DNA of 64,000 nucleotides from Inhella gelatinilytica (GCF_016093295.1 NZ_JAEDAL010000001.1:496001-560000); one strand, 5' to 3'. Positions 54,690 to 63,504 are shown, counted from the stretch's first letter. The notes: generated by a model not told the origin, from the letters alone. Translations and numbers: made by a program.

Positions 54690-55613
54690 GTGGACCGGCT
54701 CACCCAAATCGAAACCTTCGCCGCGGTCGCAGCCCGTGGGAGCTTTACGGCGGTGGCCGAGGCCGAGGGCGTTACGCCAGCGGTCATTGGCCGCCGCATG
54801 GATGCGCTCGAAGCCCGCCTCGGCGTTCGCCTGATGCACCGGACCACGCGCAAGCTGAGCTTGACCCCCGAGGGGCAGAGCTTCTTGGAGGACTGTCAGC
54901 GCATCTTGGCAGACTGGCACGGTGCAGAAGCCCAAGTCAGCGCCGGTGGCGCCCAAGCCCAAGGCACCTTGCGCGTGACGGCGCCCGCGGGCTTCGGCCG
55001 GCGGCACGTGGCCCCCCTCATTCCCGCTTTTTTGTCTGCCCACCCGCAGCTCAGGGTGTCGCTAAACCTTGCCGACAGGGTGGTGGACTTGGTGAATGAA
55101 GGCTACGACTGCGCGGTGCGGGTGGGCGACCTGCCCGACTCCAGCTTGGTCAGTCAGCGTCTGGCCGACAACCGCCGACTGGTGGTCGCAAGTCCCGCCT
55201 ACTTGCGCCAAAACGGAACGCCGGAACACCCGCGAGATTTGCTGGGGCACGATTGCTTGATGCTGAGCAGCGAAGCCAGCCAGTCGCGTGGATGGGCCTT
55301 TCAAGTGGAGGGTCACCTCCTGCACCACCGCGCGCCCAACAGCCGTCTGGAGTGCACGGACGGCCAGGTGCTGCACGACTGGTGCTTGCGCGGCCTGGGG
55401 CTCGCCTGGCGCAGCACCTGGGAAGTCGCCGGGGACCTGGAAGCCGGTCGCCTCGTCAGCGTGCTGGACGCCTTTGCCGCCCCCCCGAATGGCATTTACG
55501 CCGTTACCCCCGAGCGCTCCTTGCAGCCCCTGCGCGTGCGGCTTTGGGTGGAGCACCTGCGCGCCCACTATGCCCGCACCGAGTACTGGTTGCGGACGGG
55601 GGCCGGGGCTTGA
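54690..55613 (+). CDS. LysR-family transcriptional regulator
   Basis: 307-residue regulator with an N-terminal winged helix (LTQIETFAAVAARGSFTAVAEAEGVTPAVIGRRMDALEARLGVRL) and a C-terminal LysR substrate domain beginning near 90 (GTLRVTAPAGFGRRHVAPLIPAFL). GTG start at 54690, directly preceded by AAAGGG. It is divergent from glcB and coupled through TTGA to the downstream transporter. It could control either neighbour; the inducer is not predictable. Confidence 0.93.
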   Translation: MDRLTQIETFAAVAARGSFTAVAEAEGVTPAVIGRRMDALEARLGVRLMHRTTRKLSLTPEGQSFLEDCQRILADWHGAEAQVSAGGAQAQGTLRVTAPAGFGRRHVAPLIPAFLSAHPQLRVSLNLADRVVDLVNEGYDCAVRVGDLPDSSLVSQRLADNRRLVVASPAYLRQNGTPEHPRDLLGHDCLMLSSEASQSRGWAFQVEGHLLHHRAPNSRLECTDGQVLHDWCLRGLGLAWRSTWEVAGDLEAGRLVSVLDAFAAPPNGIYAVTPERSLQPLRVRLWVEHLRAHYARTEYWLRTGAGA

Positions 55614-56506
55614 ACGCCGATCAATTGGTCTTGGTGCTGGTGGCCGCCCTGCTGCATGCGGGTTGGAACATCGCCGCCAAGCGCGCCCGCAGTGGAACGG
55701 CGGGGGACCCGCTGGTCTTCCAATTCCTGTGCGGTGCGGCCGTGCTGGTGCTGTGGGCGCCTGCGGGGCTGTGGCTGGCCTGGCGGGACTTGGCGCACTG
55801 GAGCGCCCAAGCGTGGCTACTGACCCTGGCCAGTGCAGTCATTCACCTGGCCTATTTCAGCGCCTTGCTGACGGGCTACCAACGCGCCGACCTGACCGTG
55901 GTGTACCCGGTCGCCCGTGGAACCGGACCGCTGGTGTCCAGTCTTGCCGCCGTCTTGCTCCTTGGGGAGCAACCCGGCCCCAGCGGATGGCTGGGTATCG
56001 CAGTGCTGATCCTCGGGGTACTGATGATTTCCGGTCTCACCCACCGCCGGCGGGTCACCCCCGCGGTTCTGGCGGGCTTGCGCTGGGGCGCGTTGACGGG
56101 TGCGCTCATTGCCAGCTACACCGTGGTGGACGCCTGGGCGATCAAGAACGCCGGTGTCCACCCCCTGCTGTTTGATTACCTGTGCAATGTCCTGCGCCTG
56201 GTGCTGATCGTGCCGCTCCTTTGGGGGCGCTCCACCCACCACTTGCGCACCAGCTGGCAGGCAGACCGCCGCGCGATCGGGATCATTGGCTTGTTTTCGC
56301 CCCTGGCCTACACCTTGATGTTGTGGTCGCTTCAAACCGCCCCGCTGTCGGTCGTGGCCCCCCTGCGTGAGTGCTCCATGCTCTTCGCCGCGCTACTGGG
56401 TGGGCATCTGTTGCAGGAGCAGGATCGCGGCCTGCGGTTGGCTGGCACCGTGTGCATGGGGCTCGGGGTGGCGCTGCTCGCCTCAAGCCCCCAGCCAGTC
56501 GGCTAG
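55610..56506 (+). CDS. EamA/DMT-family transporter
   Basis: 298-residue, ten-helix inner-membrane protein of the drug/metabolite transporter superfamily, with two EamA repeats (about 1-135 and 150-295: LVAALLHAGWNIAAKRA; APLSVVAPLRECSMLFAALLGG). The start is TTG at 55610, whose TTGA overlaps the LysR stop; no ATG or GTG is available before the first helix. Substrate unknown. Its 3' end overlaps the HAD gene of the other strand by 24 bp. Confidence 0.85.
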   Translation: MNADQLVLVLVAALLHAGWNIAAKRARSGTAGDPLVFQFLCGAAVLVLWAPAGLWLAWRDLAHWSAQAWLLTLASAVIHLAYFSALLTGYQRADLTVVYPVARGTGPLVSSLAAVLLLGEQPGPSGWLGIAVLILGVLMISGLTHRRRVTPAVLAGLRWGALTGALIASYTVVDAWAIKNAGVHPLLFDYLCNVLRLVLIVPLLWGRSTHHLRTSWQADRRAIGIIGLFSPLAYTLMLWSLQTAPLSVVAPLRECSMLFAALLGGHLLQEQDRGLRLAGTVCMGLGVALLASSPQPVG

Positions 56507-57184
56507 CTGCAACAGATCGGCCCCCACAAACACCGGCTTCGCGTGCAGGGGGGCGGGCGGCATCCCATGATGCGGGCGAACAATCCACGCACTGGGCTGA
56601 CCCGCCGCATGCGCGCCTTCAATGTCCAGTGCGGCGTCATCCCCCACATGGAGGGCCTGGCCCGGCGACACACCCAGGCGCTCACAGCCTGCCTGAAAGA
56701 AATCGGCGTGGGGCTTGCCCCGGCCATGATCGCGCGCGCTCAGGCGTCCGACAAAGAAATGGGCCAAGCCCATGCGGTGCAGTTCCGCATTGCCATTGGT
56801 CAGCGCCAGAAGCGGAAACCGTGCGGCCAAACGCGTGAGCGCGGGCAACGCATCCGGGAACAGCGTGACGCGATGGCGCCATTCAAAAAAATGCTCAAAC
56901 GCAGGCTCGGCCCAGGCGGCATCGTCACCGGCCGCAACCAACGCCCGCTCAATCGAGACCTTGCGCGCCCAAGTGAAGTCGTGCGCGCGATCTGGGAACT
57001 CCAATGCCACGGTGTCGCGTAACTCGCGCAGAGCCGCCACATCAAAGCGGGCGGCAGTGGCCGGTGCGTTCTGCGCCAGCCAGACGTGCAACGCGGCCTC
57101 GGCGCGTTCGATCACCGGCGCAATAGGCCACAGCGTTTCGTCCAGATCCAGCGTCAGCGCCCGCACGCTCGACGGTTTGGTCAC
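56483..57184 (-). CDS. HAD-superfamily hydrolase
   Basis: 233-residue phosphatase-type protein. Motif I is LTLDLDETLWP (nucleophile Asp about 13), motif II LALTNGN, motif III Lys in GRGKPHADFFQ, and motif IV HVGDDAALDIEGAHAAG. A helical cap lies between motifs I and II. The substrate is a small phosphorylated metabolite, not identified. The start is GTG at 57184, sharing GTGA with corA; the TTG two codons upstream is less likely. Confidence 0.9.
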   Translation of the reverse strand: MTKPSSVRALTLDLDETLWPIAPVIERAEAALHVWLAQNAPATAARFDVAALRELRDTVALEFPDRAHDFTWARKVSIERALVAAGDDAAWAEPAFEHFFEWRHRVTLFPDALPALTRLAARFPLLALTNGNAELHRMGLAHFFVGRLSARDHGRGKPHADFFQAGCERLGVSPGQALHVGDDAALDIEGAHAAGQPSAWIVRPHHGMPPAPLHAKPVFVGADLLQLADWLGA

Positions 57185-58149
57185 AGCCAACCCTTGCGAC
57201 GGAAGTACGTGAAGGGAGCGACCACCGAGATCGCCATCAAGCCCAACGCCATGGGGTACCCCCAGGGTTGATCCAGTTCGGGCATGAACTTGAAGTTCAT
57301 GCCGTAAACACTGGCAATCAGAGTCGGGGGCAGCAGTGCCACCGACGCCACCGAGAAGATCTTGATGATCTTGTTCTGGTTGATGTTGATGAAACCGACG
57401 GTCGCATCCATCAAGAAGTTGATCTTGTCGAACAGGAAGGCGGTGTGACTGTCCAGCGAGTCGATGTCGCGAAGAATCTGGCGCGAGTCTTCGAACTGCT
57501 CGGCCGTGAGCATGCGACTGCGCATCATGAAGCTCAGCGCGCGCCGGGTGTCCATCACGTTGCGGCGAATACGGCCGTTCAAGTCTTCTTCACGGGCAAT
57601 GGCCGTCAGGACCTCACTGGCGGTCTGGTCGTCCACCTGCTCGCGCAGCACCCGTGCACTGATGGCGTTCAAGGCGTCGTAGATCCCCTCCAGCGCATCG
57701 GCGCTGTACTCCGCGTCCACGTCATACAGTTTGAGCAGCACATCCTTGGCGTCGTCAATCAACGCCGGGGTGCGCCGCGCCCGCAGTCGCAGCAGGCGGA
57801 ACACCGGCAGATCTTCTTTGCGCACCGAGAACAAGGTGTTGCGAAAGAGGATGAACGCCACGCGCACGTTGCGGGATGCCCCCTCTTCGTCCAAGCGCAA
57901 GAAGTCCGAACGGATGTGCAGTTGGCCATCGTCCTCTTCGTAAAAGCGGGCCGACTCCTCCAGGTCATCGTCCACTGCATCGTCGGGAATGCTGAGCCCA
58001 AAGTGGGTGGTGACCCACTGCTTTTCCTCCTCGCTGGGGTCTTCGAGATCCACCCAAGTCGGTCGAATCTGGGCGGCCTGAGGACCATCGAAGTCCGTCA
58101 GAGGTAAACCGGCCAAGCGGCCGTTTTCGAGCGTGAAGATGTTGAGCAT
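57181..58149 (-). CDS. corA: Magnesium/cobalt transporter CorA
   Basis: 322-residue ion channel. A large cytoplasmic N-terminal funnel domain is followed by two C-terminal membrane helices and the pore motif Tyr-Gly-Met-Asn at about 282-285 (SVYGMNFKFMPEL). Conserved MLTAEQFEDSRQILRDIDSL and INQNKIIKIFSVASVALLPPT precede the first helix. The ATG at 58149 gives the typical MLNIFTL start. A HAD gene is coupled downstream. The 449-bp region upstream contains a strong potential RNA hairpin. Confidence 0.95.
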   Translation of the reverse strand: MLNIFTLENGRLAGLPLTDFDGPQAAQIRPTWVDLEDPSEEEKQWVTTHFGLSIPDDAVDDDLEESARFYEEDDGQLHIRSDFLRLDEEGASRNVRVAFILFRNTLFSVRKEDLPVFRLLRLRARRTPALIDDAKDVLLKLYDVDAEYSADALEGIYDALNAISARVLREQVDDQTASEVLTAIAREEDLNGRIRRNVMDTRRALSFMMRSRMLTAEQFEDSRQILRDIDSLDSHTAFLFDKINFLMDATVGFININQNKIIKIFSVASVALLPPTLIASVYGMNFKFMPELDQPWGYPMALGLMAISVVAPFTYFRRKGWL

Positions 58150-58598
58150 CGGCGCTGCGGGCTTTAGCGAGGCGGATGGGCCTCAGGTCGGGGAAAGGTG
58201 CTTGGGGTCGTCACCGTCACACCGACGCGCCTGCGTGCGGTGGACGGTCACCGAGGGTGATCACTGTCCAAGAGGGGGCTCCAAGGGAGAAAACGAATCA
58301 TTATGGCCGTCGAATCGTGCCTCGGGCGCACGGTTTTTCTCGGGTTTTTTAAGGAGCTTCAGGGGCTTGCGGAGTGCGGTGGGACGGGGCACACTGGACT
58401 CGTCACTGGAGTTGATTTGTTGCTCGCCCGTCTGCTTCTCACAGCGCCCGCGCTGTTTCACCTGGCCCCGCAAGGCGCCGGGTCAGCGGCCAAGAGCAAC
58501 CCCCTCCTCGACCGACCCGCGCTGGTTTCCGACGGCCTGAATGGCCGAGTCGAGAGCCAGCGCGTTTTTGTTGCGCTGCCTTGAAAGGAGGCTCCTTT
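58150..58598. other. 449-bp divergent region corA / hpf with a long hairpin
   Basis: No gene I can support. The stretch 58213-58248 folds into a 15-bp hairpin: ACCGTC, CACCG and ACGC pair with GCGT, CGGTG and GACGGT, with a GCCT loop and single-base bulges A58219 and G58237. It lies 64 bp upstream of the corA start. A short CGTGC/GCACG stem followed by GTTTTT lies at 58316-58338. A 93-codon plus-strand frame at 58303-58584 has no recognisable domain and ends against the hpf ribosome site. A leader or attenuator role is possible but unproven. Confidence 0.35.
58584..58598 (+). promoter_or_regulatory. Palindromic ribosome-binding site of hpf
   Basis: AAAGGAG-G-CTCCTTT is a perfect inverted repeat ending at the base before the hpf ATG, and its left arm is the Shine-Dalgarno sequence. 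In RNA a 5-bp AAAGG/CCUUU stem with a 5-nt loop could hide the ribosome site. Confidence 0.5.
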
Positions 58599-58943
58599 AT
58601 GAATCTGACGATCAGCGGACACCACCTGGAAGTGACCCCGGCTCTGCGTGAATACGTGGTGACGAAGCTGGATCGCGTGACGCGCCATTTCGACCAAGTC
58701 GTGGACGTCAACGTGCTGCTCACCGTAGAAAAGCAAAAGGAGAAAGAACGTCGACAGCGCGCGGAAGTGACCGTGCGGGTCAAGGGCAAGGACATCTTCG
58801 TGGAACAGGCGAACGAGGACCTGTATGCCGCCATCGATCAGTTGATGGACAAGTTGGATCGGGCCGTGTGCCGTCACAAGGAAATGACGCAGGCCCACAG
58901 CCATACCCCCGCCAAGAGGTTGGACATCGAAGCCGCGTCTTGA
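58599..58943 (+). CDS. hpf: Ribosome hibernation-promoting factor (sigma54 modulation protein family)
   Basis: 114-residue small protein of the HPF/RaiA family that binds the 30S subunit and promotes 100S dimers or protects idle ribosomes. It starts [20 protein letters not shown] with the conserved [19 protein letters not shown] and [23 protein letters not shown], and ends in a short basic tail. Short form, without the dimerising C-terminal domain of long HPF. In most betaproteobacteria rpoN precedes it; here corA lies upstream on the other strand, so rpoN is elsewhere. A strong terminator separates it from ptsN. Confidence 0.94.
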   Translation: MNLTISGHHLEVTPALREYVVTKLDRVTRHFDQVVDVNVLLTVEKQKEKERRQRAEVTVRVKGKDIFVEQANEDLYAAIDQLMDKLDRAVCRHKEMTQAHSHTPAKRLDIEAAS

Positions 58944-58954
58944 GCGACTGGGCT

Positions 58955-58989
58955 CAGCAAAAAGGCGGCCTCGCGCCGCCTTTTTGCTG
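58955..58989. terminator. Strong bidirectional terminator after hpf
   Basis: A 15-bp perfect stem, CAGCAAAAAGGCGGC (58955-58969) with GCCGCCTTTTTGCTG (58975-58989), around a CTCGC loop. It contains an A-run and a T-run, so it works in both directions. Confidence 0.92.
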
Positions 58990-59016
58990 ATGTCTGCGGC
59001 GATTTCACCTGATTTC

Positions 59017-59022
59017 TATAAT
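59017..59022 (+). promoter_or_regulatory. Candidate -10 element of the ptsN-hprK operon
   Basis: TATAAT, a perfect -10 consensus, 41 bp before the ptsN ATG and just after the hpf terminator. No good -35 hexamer lies 16-18 bp upstream, so it may need an activator or another feature. Confidence 0.45.
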
Positions 59023-59063
59023 TTGCCTCCTCCCGGGTTCACGCCCGCCGCCCTTTTCACCCC

Positions 59064-59534
59064 ATGAACCGACTCGCCGCCATCCTGCCTGCACAAAACG
59101 TGCAAGTGGGCGTGGACGCCACCAGCAAGAAGCGCGCCTTTGAACAGGCGGGCTTGCTGTTTGAAAACCATCAAGGCATCGCCCGCGCGTCGGTCACGGA
59201 CAACCTGTTTGCCCGCGAGCGCCTGGGGTCCACCGGCTTGGGCCATGGCGTGGCGATTCCCCATGGGCGGATCAAGGGACTCAAGAACCCTTTGGCGGCC
59301 GTGCTGCGCCTGCAGCAGCCGATTGGGTTTGACGCCCCGGATGAAGAGCCCGTGACTTTGCTCATCGTGCTGCTGGTCCCCGAAGCGGCGACCCAGCGGC
59401 ACCTTGAAATCCTCTCTGAGATTGCGGAAATGCTCAGTGACCGGGAGTTGCGCGAGCGCTTGAAAACCGACACGGACACCGGGGCCCTGCATCGCTTGAT
59501 CACGCAATGGCAACCGGCCCCGTCGACCGCATGA
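59064..59534 (+). CDS. ptsN: Nitrogen-related PTS enzyme IIA
   Basis: 156-residue PTS_EIIA type-2 domain protein, the terminal phosphate acceptor of the regulatory PTS-Ntr chain. The phospho-histidine is in [16 protein letters not shown] (second His, about 74). [31 protein letters not shown] is characteristic. It regulates potassium uptake, stress and metabolism in relatives rather than transport. hprK follows after 19 bp; ptsO/npr is not in the window. Confidence 0.95.
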   Translation: MNRLAAILPAQNVQVGVDATSKKRAFEQAGLLFENHQGIARASVTDNLFARERLGSTGLGHGVAIPHGRIKGLKNPLAAVLRLQQPIGFDAPDEEPVTLLIVLLVPEAATQRHLEILSEIAEMLSDRELRERLKTDTDTGALHRLITQWQPAPSTA

Positions 59535-59553
59535 TCGCGCAGAGGGTGCGCGC

Positions 59554-60516
59554 ATGAAGGCGGTTTCGATCAGCGCGGATCGGCTTTTTGAAGAACACCG
59601 CGAATCTTTGCGCTGGCACTGGATCGCTGGCCATGCCCACCCGGAGCGTCGATTTGACGAGGCCGCACTCCGCGACGCCCAGTCGGCCGCCGATTTGGTC
59701 GGATACCTGAACTACATCCATCCCTACCGGGTGCAAATCGTCGGCCACCGTGAGGTCGCTTATTTGACCCAGGCCAGTGACGAGGTGCTGGATCGGCGGG
59801 TTTCCCGCATCGTCACATTGGAGCCGCCGGTCATCATCATTGCCGATGCCTCCGAGCCCCCACCCAAGTTGGTCGCCATGTGCGACCGGGCCGATATTCC
59901 GCTGTTCCGCACCGACGCCTCGGCGGGTTATGTGATCGACGTGGTGCGCTCCTATTTGGCGCAGTTGTGCGCCATCCGCACCTCTCGCCATGGGGTGTTC
60001 TTGGACATTCTTGGGTTGGGCGTGCTCGTTACGGGCGAGTCGGGGCTCGGCAAGAGCGAACTGGGCCTGGAACTGATTTCCCGCGGCCACGGCTTGGTTG
60101 CCGACGATGCCGTCGATTTTTTTCGCATCGCCCAGGACGTGATCGTGGGGCGCTGCCCGGAACTGCTGGCCAATTTGCTGGAGGTGCGGGGCATTGGCCT
60201 GCTGGACATCAAAGCCATCTTTGGCGAGACCGCCGTACGCCGCAAGATGCGCCTCAAGCTCATCGTGCACTTGGTGCGTCGCGAAACCCTGGAACGCGAT
60301 TTCGAGCGCATCCCCTACGAGCCGCTGTATGAAGACGTGCTCAATGTGCCGACCCGCAAAGTGGTGATCGCCGTGGATGCCGGCCGCAACTTGGCGGTGT
60401 TGGTCGAGGCCGCCGTGCGCAACACCATCCTGCAGTTGCGCGGCATCGACACCTACCAAGAGTTCGTCCAGCGCCACCAACGGGCGCTGGAGCGCGGGGG
60501 CGACGAGCCCCTCTGA
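59554..60516 (+). CDS. hprK: HPr kinase/phosphorylase
   Basis: 320-residue bifunctional enzyme that phosphorylates and dephosphorylates a serine on HPr-like proteins. The Walker A motif [14 protein letters not shown] is at about 160-173; the catalytic acidic region [11 protein letters not shown] and the HprK signature [16 protein letters not shown] follow. The N-terminal domain begins with [22 protein letters not shown]. The order hpf-ptsN-hprK is standard in betaproteobacteria. The gene ends convergently with fur. Confidence 0.96.
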   Translation: MKAVSISADRLFEEHRESLRWHWIAGHAHPERRFDEAALRDAQSAADLVGYLNYIHPYRVQIVGHREVAYLTQASDEVLDRRVSRIVTLEPPVIIIADASEPPPKLVAMCDRADIPLFRTDASAGYVIDVVRSYLAQLCAIRTSRHGVFLDILGLGVLVTGESGLGKSELGLELISRGHGLVADDAVDFFRIAQDVIVGRCPELLANLLEVRGIGLLDIKAIFGETAVRRKMRLKLIVHLVRRETLERDFERIPYEPLYEDVLNVPTRKVVIAVDAGRNLAVLVEAAVRNTILQLRGIDTYQEFVQRHQRALERGGDEPL

Positions 60517-60540
60517 CCACGCGCGCCGTGGCGGCAGGGC

Positions 60541-60969
60541 TTAGCCCTTGCGACTCGGGCAGTCTTTCTTGATGCAGTCGGCGTAGAGCGACAGGGAGTG
60601 CTCTTGCAGCGCAAAGCCGCGTTCGCGGGCAATGGCCTGCTGCCGCTGCTCAATCGCTTCGTCGAAAAATTCTTCGACCTTCCCGCAGGTCAGGCAGACC
60701 AGGTGATCGTGATGATGGCCTTCATTGAGTTCAAAGACGGCCTTGCCCGACTCAAAGTGGTTGCGATGCAAAAGTCCCGCCTGCTCAAACTGGGTCAGGA
60801 CCCGATACACGGTGGCCAATCCTATGTCCGCGTCCTCTGCCAACAAGATTTTGTAAACATCCTCGGCGCTGAGGTGACGGCGCGAAGAGCGCTGAAAGAC
60901 TTCCAGCACTTTGATGCGCGGCAGGGTGGCCTTGAGGCCGCTGTTTTTGATCTCTTCGCTGTGCGTCAT
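60541..60969 (-). CDS. fur: Ferric uptake regulator
   Basis: 142-residue iron-responsive repressor. A winged helix ([32 protein letters not shown]) is followed by the metal site region [33 protein letters not shown] (His-rich sensor and the first Cys pair) and the second cysteine pair in [11 protein letters not shown]. The length and sequence are of true Fur rather than Zur or PerR. It is divergent from bamE with 113 bp between, the common order in proteobacteria. No convincing Fur box is visible upstream. Confidence 0.96.
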   Translation of the reverse strand: MTHSEEIKNSGLKATLPRIKVLEVFQRSSRRHLSAEDVYKILLAEDADIGLATVYRVLTQFEQAGLLHRNHFESGKAVFELNEGHHHDHLVCLTCGKVEEFFDEAIEQRQQAIARERGFALQEHSLSLYADCIKKDCPSRKG

Positions 60970-61082
60970 GCCGGCCTGCCCAAGGCGGGTTGAACAACTT
61001 ACCTAGAATCGTTCGATCATAGCCAGCAGGCGATTCGGCCTGCGGCGCAAAGGGGCAGCCCCCCGGGATTGGATGCTTGAGC

Positions 61083-61619
61083 ATGTTTGATTCGACGCGA
61101 TTGTTCTGCCGCGGCCTGGTGCCTGTGGCCTTGTTGGCCCTGGCCGGCTGCTCGTCCTGGGTGAACCATGGCGACCGTTTCATGGGCGTGGTGCCGCTCT
61201 ATCGAGTCGAAATCGTGCAAGGCAATGTGGTCACCAAGGAGATGGCCGCTCAGGTCAAACCGGACATGACGCGGGAGCAGGTGCGCGATGTCCTGGGCTC
61301 TCCGATGGTGGCCGATGTCTTCCACACCCAGCGCTGGGATTACGCCTTCAGCATTCGCCGTCAAGGTGCCGCGCCCCAGGCGCGCCGTGTGGTGGCCTGG
61401 TTTGAAGGCGACAGGCTCAAGAATCTGGAGGTCCCCGCCGACCTGCCGACGGAAAGCGAATTCGTGGCCTCAATCAACACCTTCAAGGGCAAGGGCGGAA
61501 CGCCCAAGTTGGAACTGAGCGACGCCGAGCGCGCGGCGCTGCCCAAACCCGTTCGACCCGAGGCCAAAACGGCGGAGCCCACGGGGGCCACCCGCGCGTT
61601 CCCGCCGCTGGAAAAGTGA
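61083..61619 (+). CDS. bamE: Outer-membrane protein assembly factor BamE
   Basis: 178-residue lipoprotein of the SmpA/OmlA family, part of the BAM complex that inserts barrel proteins into the outer membrane. The lipobox is LLALAGCSSW (Cys about 23). The family block is KPDMTREQVRDVLGSPMVADVFHTQRWDYAF. It has a C-terminal extension rich in Pro and Ala, longer than in E. coli. ATG at 61083 chosen over a TTG two codons before. It shares GTGA with dapB. Confidence 0.94.
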   Translation: MFDSTRLFCRGLVPVALLALAGCSSWVNHGDRFMGVVPLYRVEIVQGNVVTKEMAAQVKPDMTREQVRDVLGSPMVADVFHTQRWDYAFSIRRQGAAPQARRVVAWFEGDRLKNLEVPADLPTESEFVASINTFKGKGGTPKLELSDAERAALPKPVRPEAKTAEPTGATRAFPPLEK

Positions 61620-62416
61620 GCCCGCGCTTGCGTATCGCCCTGGCCGGTGCCAGCGGCCGCATGGGTCAAATGCTGGTGCAGCAAATCCTCGCCTCCAGCG
61701 ACTGCCTCTTGGTGGGCGCTGGGGTGAGCCCGCAGTCCGGCCAGCTGGGACAGGACGCCGCTCAAGGCCTGGGTCAAACCTGCGGGGTGCGTTTCAGCGC
61801 CGACTTGAACGAAGTCCTGGCCGATGCCCAAGTACTGATTGATTACTCTCGGGTCGAGAGCAGTCTTCGCAGCCTGGTGGCTTGCGAAACCTTGGGGCTG
61901 CCGCTGGTGATCGGCACCACGGGGTTTGGGCCCGGTGAGCGTGAGCGACTGGCTCAAGCGGGCCAGCGGATCCCTGTGCTGTGGGCCCCCAACACCAGCA
62001 TTGGCGTCAACGTGGTCATGGCGCTGCTGGAGCAGGCGGCGCGACAGTTGAACGCAGGCTATGACATCGAAATCGTCGAAGCCCACCACCGCCACAAGGT
62101 CGACGCCCCAAGCGGGACGGCGCTGCAGATGGGCGAGGTGATGGCCCGCGCCCAGGGTCACAGCCTGGCCGAGGTGGCGACCTACACGCGGGAGGGCCAC
62201 ACCGGGCCCCGCGAGGCGGGCCGCATCGGCTTCTCGACCGTGCGCGGCGGGGACATCGTCGGCGACCACACGGTGATGTTCTGCGGCGAGGGCGAACGCA
62301 TTGAAATCGCGCACAAGTCCAGCAGTCGGGTGCATTACGCACAAGGTGCGCTCCATGCTGCGCGCTGGCTCGCCAACCAAGCGCCGGGTCTGTACGCCAT
62401 GCGCGACTGCCTGTAA
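61616..62416 (+). CDS. dapB: 4-hydroxy-tetrahydrodipicolinate reductase
   Basis: 266-residue enzyme of lysine and meso-diaminopimelate synthesis, reducing hydroxy-tetrahydrodipicolinate with NAD(P)H. The nucleotide motif RIALAGASGRMGQML is at the N-terminus; the substrate signature EAHHRHKVDAPSGTA has the catalytic His157, His158 and Lys161. GTG start at 61616, overlapping the bamE stop by GTGA. It is followed by exbB after 3 bp. Confidence 0.97.
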   Translation: MSPRLRIALAGASGRMGQMLVQQILASSDCLLVGAGVSPQSGQLGQDAAQGLGQTCGVRFSADLNEVLADAQVLIDYSRVESSLRSLVACETLGLPLVIGTTGFGPGERERLAQAGQRIPVLWAPNTSIGVNVVMALLEQAARQLNAGYDIEIVEAHHRHKVDAPSGTALQMGEVMARAQGHSLAEVATYTREGHTGPREAGRIGFSTVRGGDIVGDHTVMFCGEGERIEIAHKSSSRVHYAQGALHAARWLANQAPGLYAMRDCL

Positions 62417-62419
62417 GCC

Positions 62420-63073
62420 ATGCCCGACTTCATTCATGTTTGGTCCGCCACCGATGTCATTGGCCGCACCGTGGCTTTGCTGCTATTGGCCATGTCGGTG
62501 CTGAGCTGGTCCCTGATTTTTTGGCGCAGCCTCACGCTCTGGCGCGCGCAGTCTGGCTTGCCCCCTGCCCTGGCGGCCTTCTGGGCCGCCCCCACGTGGG
62601 AGCAGGGCAGCACCCAGGCGGCCCAGCTGGACCGCGAAGGGCTGCTGGCACCGCTGCTTCAAGCCAGCACCGCACCTCAGGTGCAGGGCTCGCTGGCCGA
62701 GCAAGGGCCGGTCGACGCCCGATTGACCCGCCAACTGCGGGATGCCTTGCACCTCAGTCTGCGCCGGCTGAGCTTCGGTCAGGTCGCGCTGGCGTCGATT
62801 GGCGCGACTGCGCCCTTTGTGGGGCTCTTCGGTACGGTGTGGGGGATTTACCAAGCGCTGTTGGACCTGGGCGGCGGGGGCGCCCTGAGCATGGACCGCA
62901 TCGCGGGGCCGGTGGGGGAGGCCCTGGTGATGACGGCCGCCGGCTTGGCGGTCGCGATTCCCGCCGTGCTGGCCTACAACATCTTCGGCAAACGTGTCGC
63001 CGCACTGGAAGCCGAGCTGGAAGGGTTTGCGCACGATTTGCGCGAGTGGCAGGCCGCGCGGGCCGCACGATGA
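62420..63073 (+). CDS. exbB: MotA/TolQ/ExbB proton channel family protein
   Basis: 217-residue inner-membrane protein with three helices (about 16-34, 120-140, 165-185). The family core is IGATAPFVGLFGTVWGIYQAL and AGPVGEALVMTAAGLAVAIPAVLAYN. With ExbD it converts proton flow to energy for TonB (or Tol-Pal) at the outer membrane. The gene is 3 bp behind dapB and overlaps exbD by ATGA. TolQ is the alternative name; no tonB, tolA, tolB or pal gene is in the window to decide. Confidence 0.88.
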   Translation: MPDFIHVWSATDVIGRTVALLLLAMSVLSWSLIFWRSLTLWRAQSGLPPALAAFWAAPTWEQGSTQAAQLDREGLLAPLLQASTAPQVQGSLAEQGPVDARLTRQLRDALHLSLRRLSFGQVALASIGATAPFVGLFGTVWGIYQALLDLGGGGALSMDRIAGPVGEALVMTAAGLAVAIPAVLAYNIFGKRVAALEAELEGFAHDLREWQAARAAR

Positions 63074-63504
63074 GTTTTGGGCGCCTGGAGCGGCGGGAAG
63101 CCGCGCCGCCGATGAGCGACATCAACATGACGCCGCTGATCGACGTGATGCTGGTGTTGCTGGTCATCTTCATGGTGGCCGCACCGCTGATGACGGCGGC
63201 CCTGCAGCTGGACCTGCCCAAAGCCATGGCCGCCCAGCCCCTGCCCAGCAGCGCGGCAGAACCCGCACGAGTCTCGTTGGATGCCCGGGGTCAGGCGTTT
63301 TGGAACGATCAGGCCGTCGACGCCGCAACGCTGCAAGCCCGCTTGACCGCCTTGGCGCAGGCCGATCCCGAAGCCGAGATTCAGCTGGCCATCGATCAAA
63401 CCGTGCCCTACGGTCGTGTGGCGACCTTGCTGGACCAGCTGCAGTCACTGAAGCTGACCCGGCTGGCTTTCGTGACCGCCGCACCAGCCTCCGCGCCCCG
63501 GTAA
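63070..63504 (+). CDS. exbD: ExbD/TolR family biopolymer transport protein
   Basis: 144-residue single-pass protein. SDINMTPLIDVMLVLLVIFMVAAPLM contains the essential Asp (about residue 25) of the membrane helix and is split here only for reading; a periplasmic domain follows, ending TVPYGRVATLLDQLQSLKLTRLAFVT. It forms the proton channel with the preceding ExbB, with which it shares ATGA. ExbD versus TolR cannot be settled from sequence alone. Confidence 0.9.
   Translation: MSFGRLERREAAPPMSDINMTPLIDVMLVLLVIFMVAAPLMTAALQLDLPKAMAAQPLPSSAAEPARVSLDARGQAFWNDQAVDAATLQARLTALAQADPEAEIQLAIDQTVPYGRVATLLDQLQSLKLTRLAFVTAAPASAPR

Noticed and set aside
58303-58584. A 93-codon plus-strand frame between corA and hpf
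   Set aside because: No recognisable domain and no clear ribosome site; it ends directly against the hpf Shine-Dalgarno. Listed only as part of the intergenic region.
60970-61082. Possible Fur box or promoter pair in the fur/bamE divergent region
   Set aside because: TAGAAT and TATGAT hexamers are present, but no properly spaced -35 or Fur-box-like 19-mer could be found.
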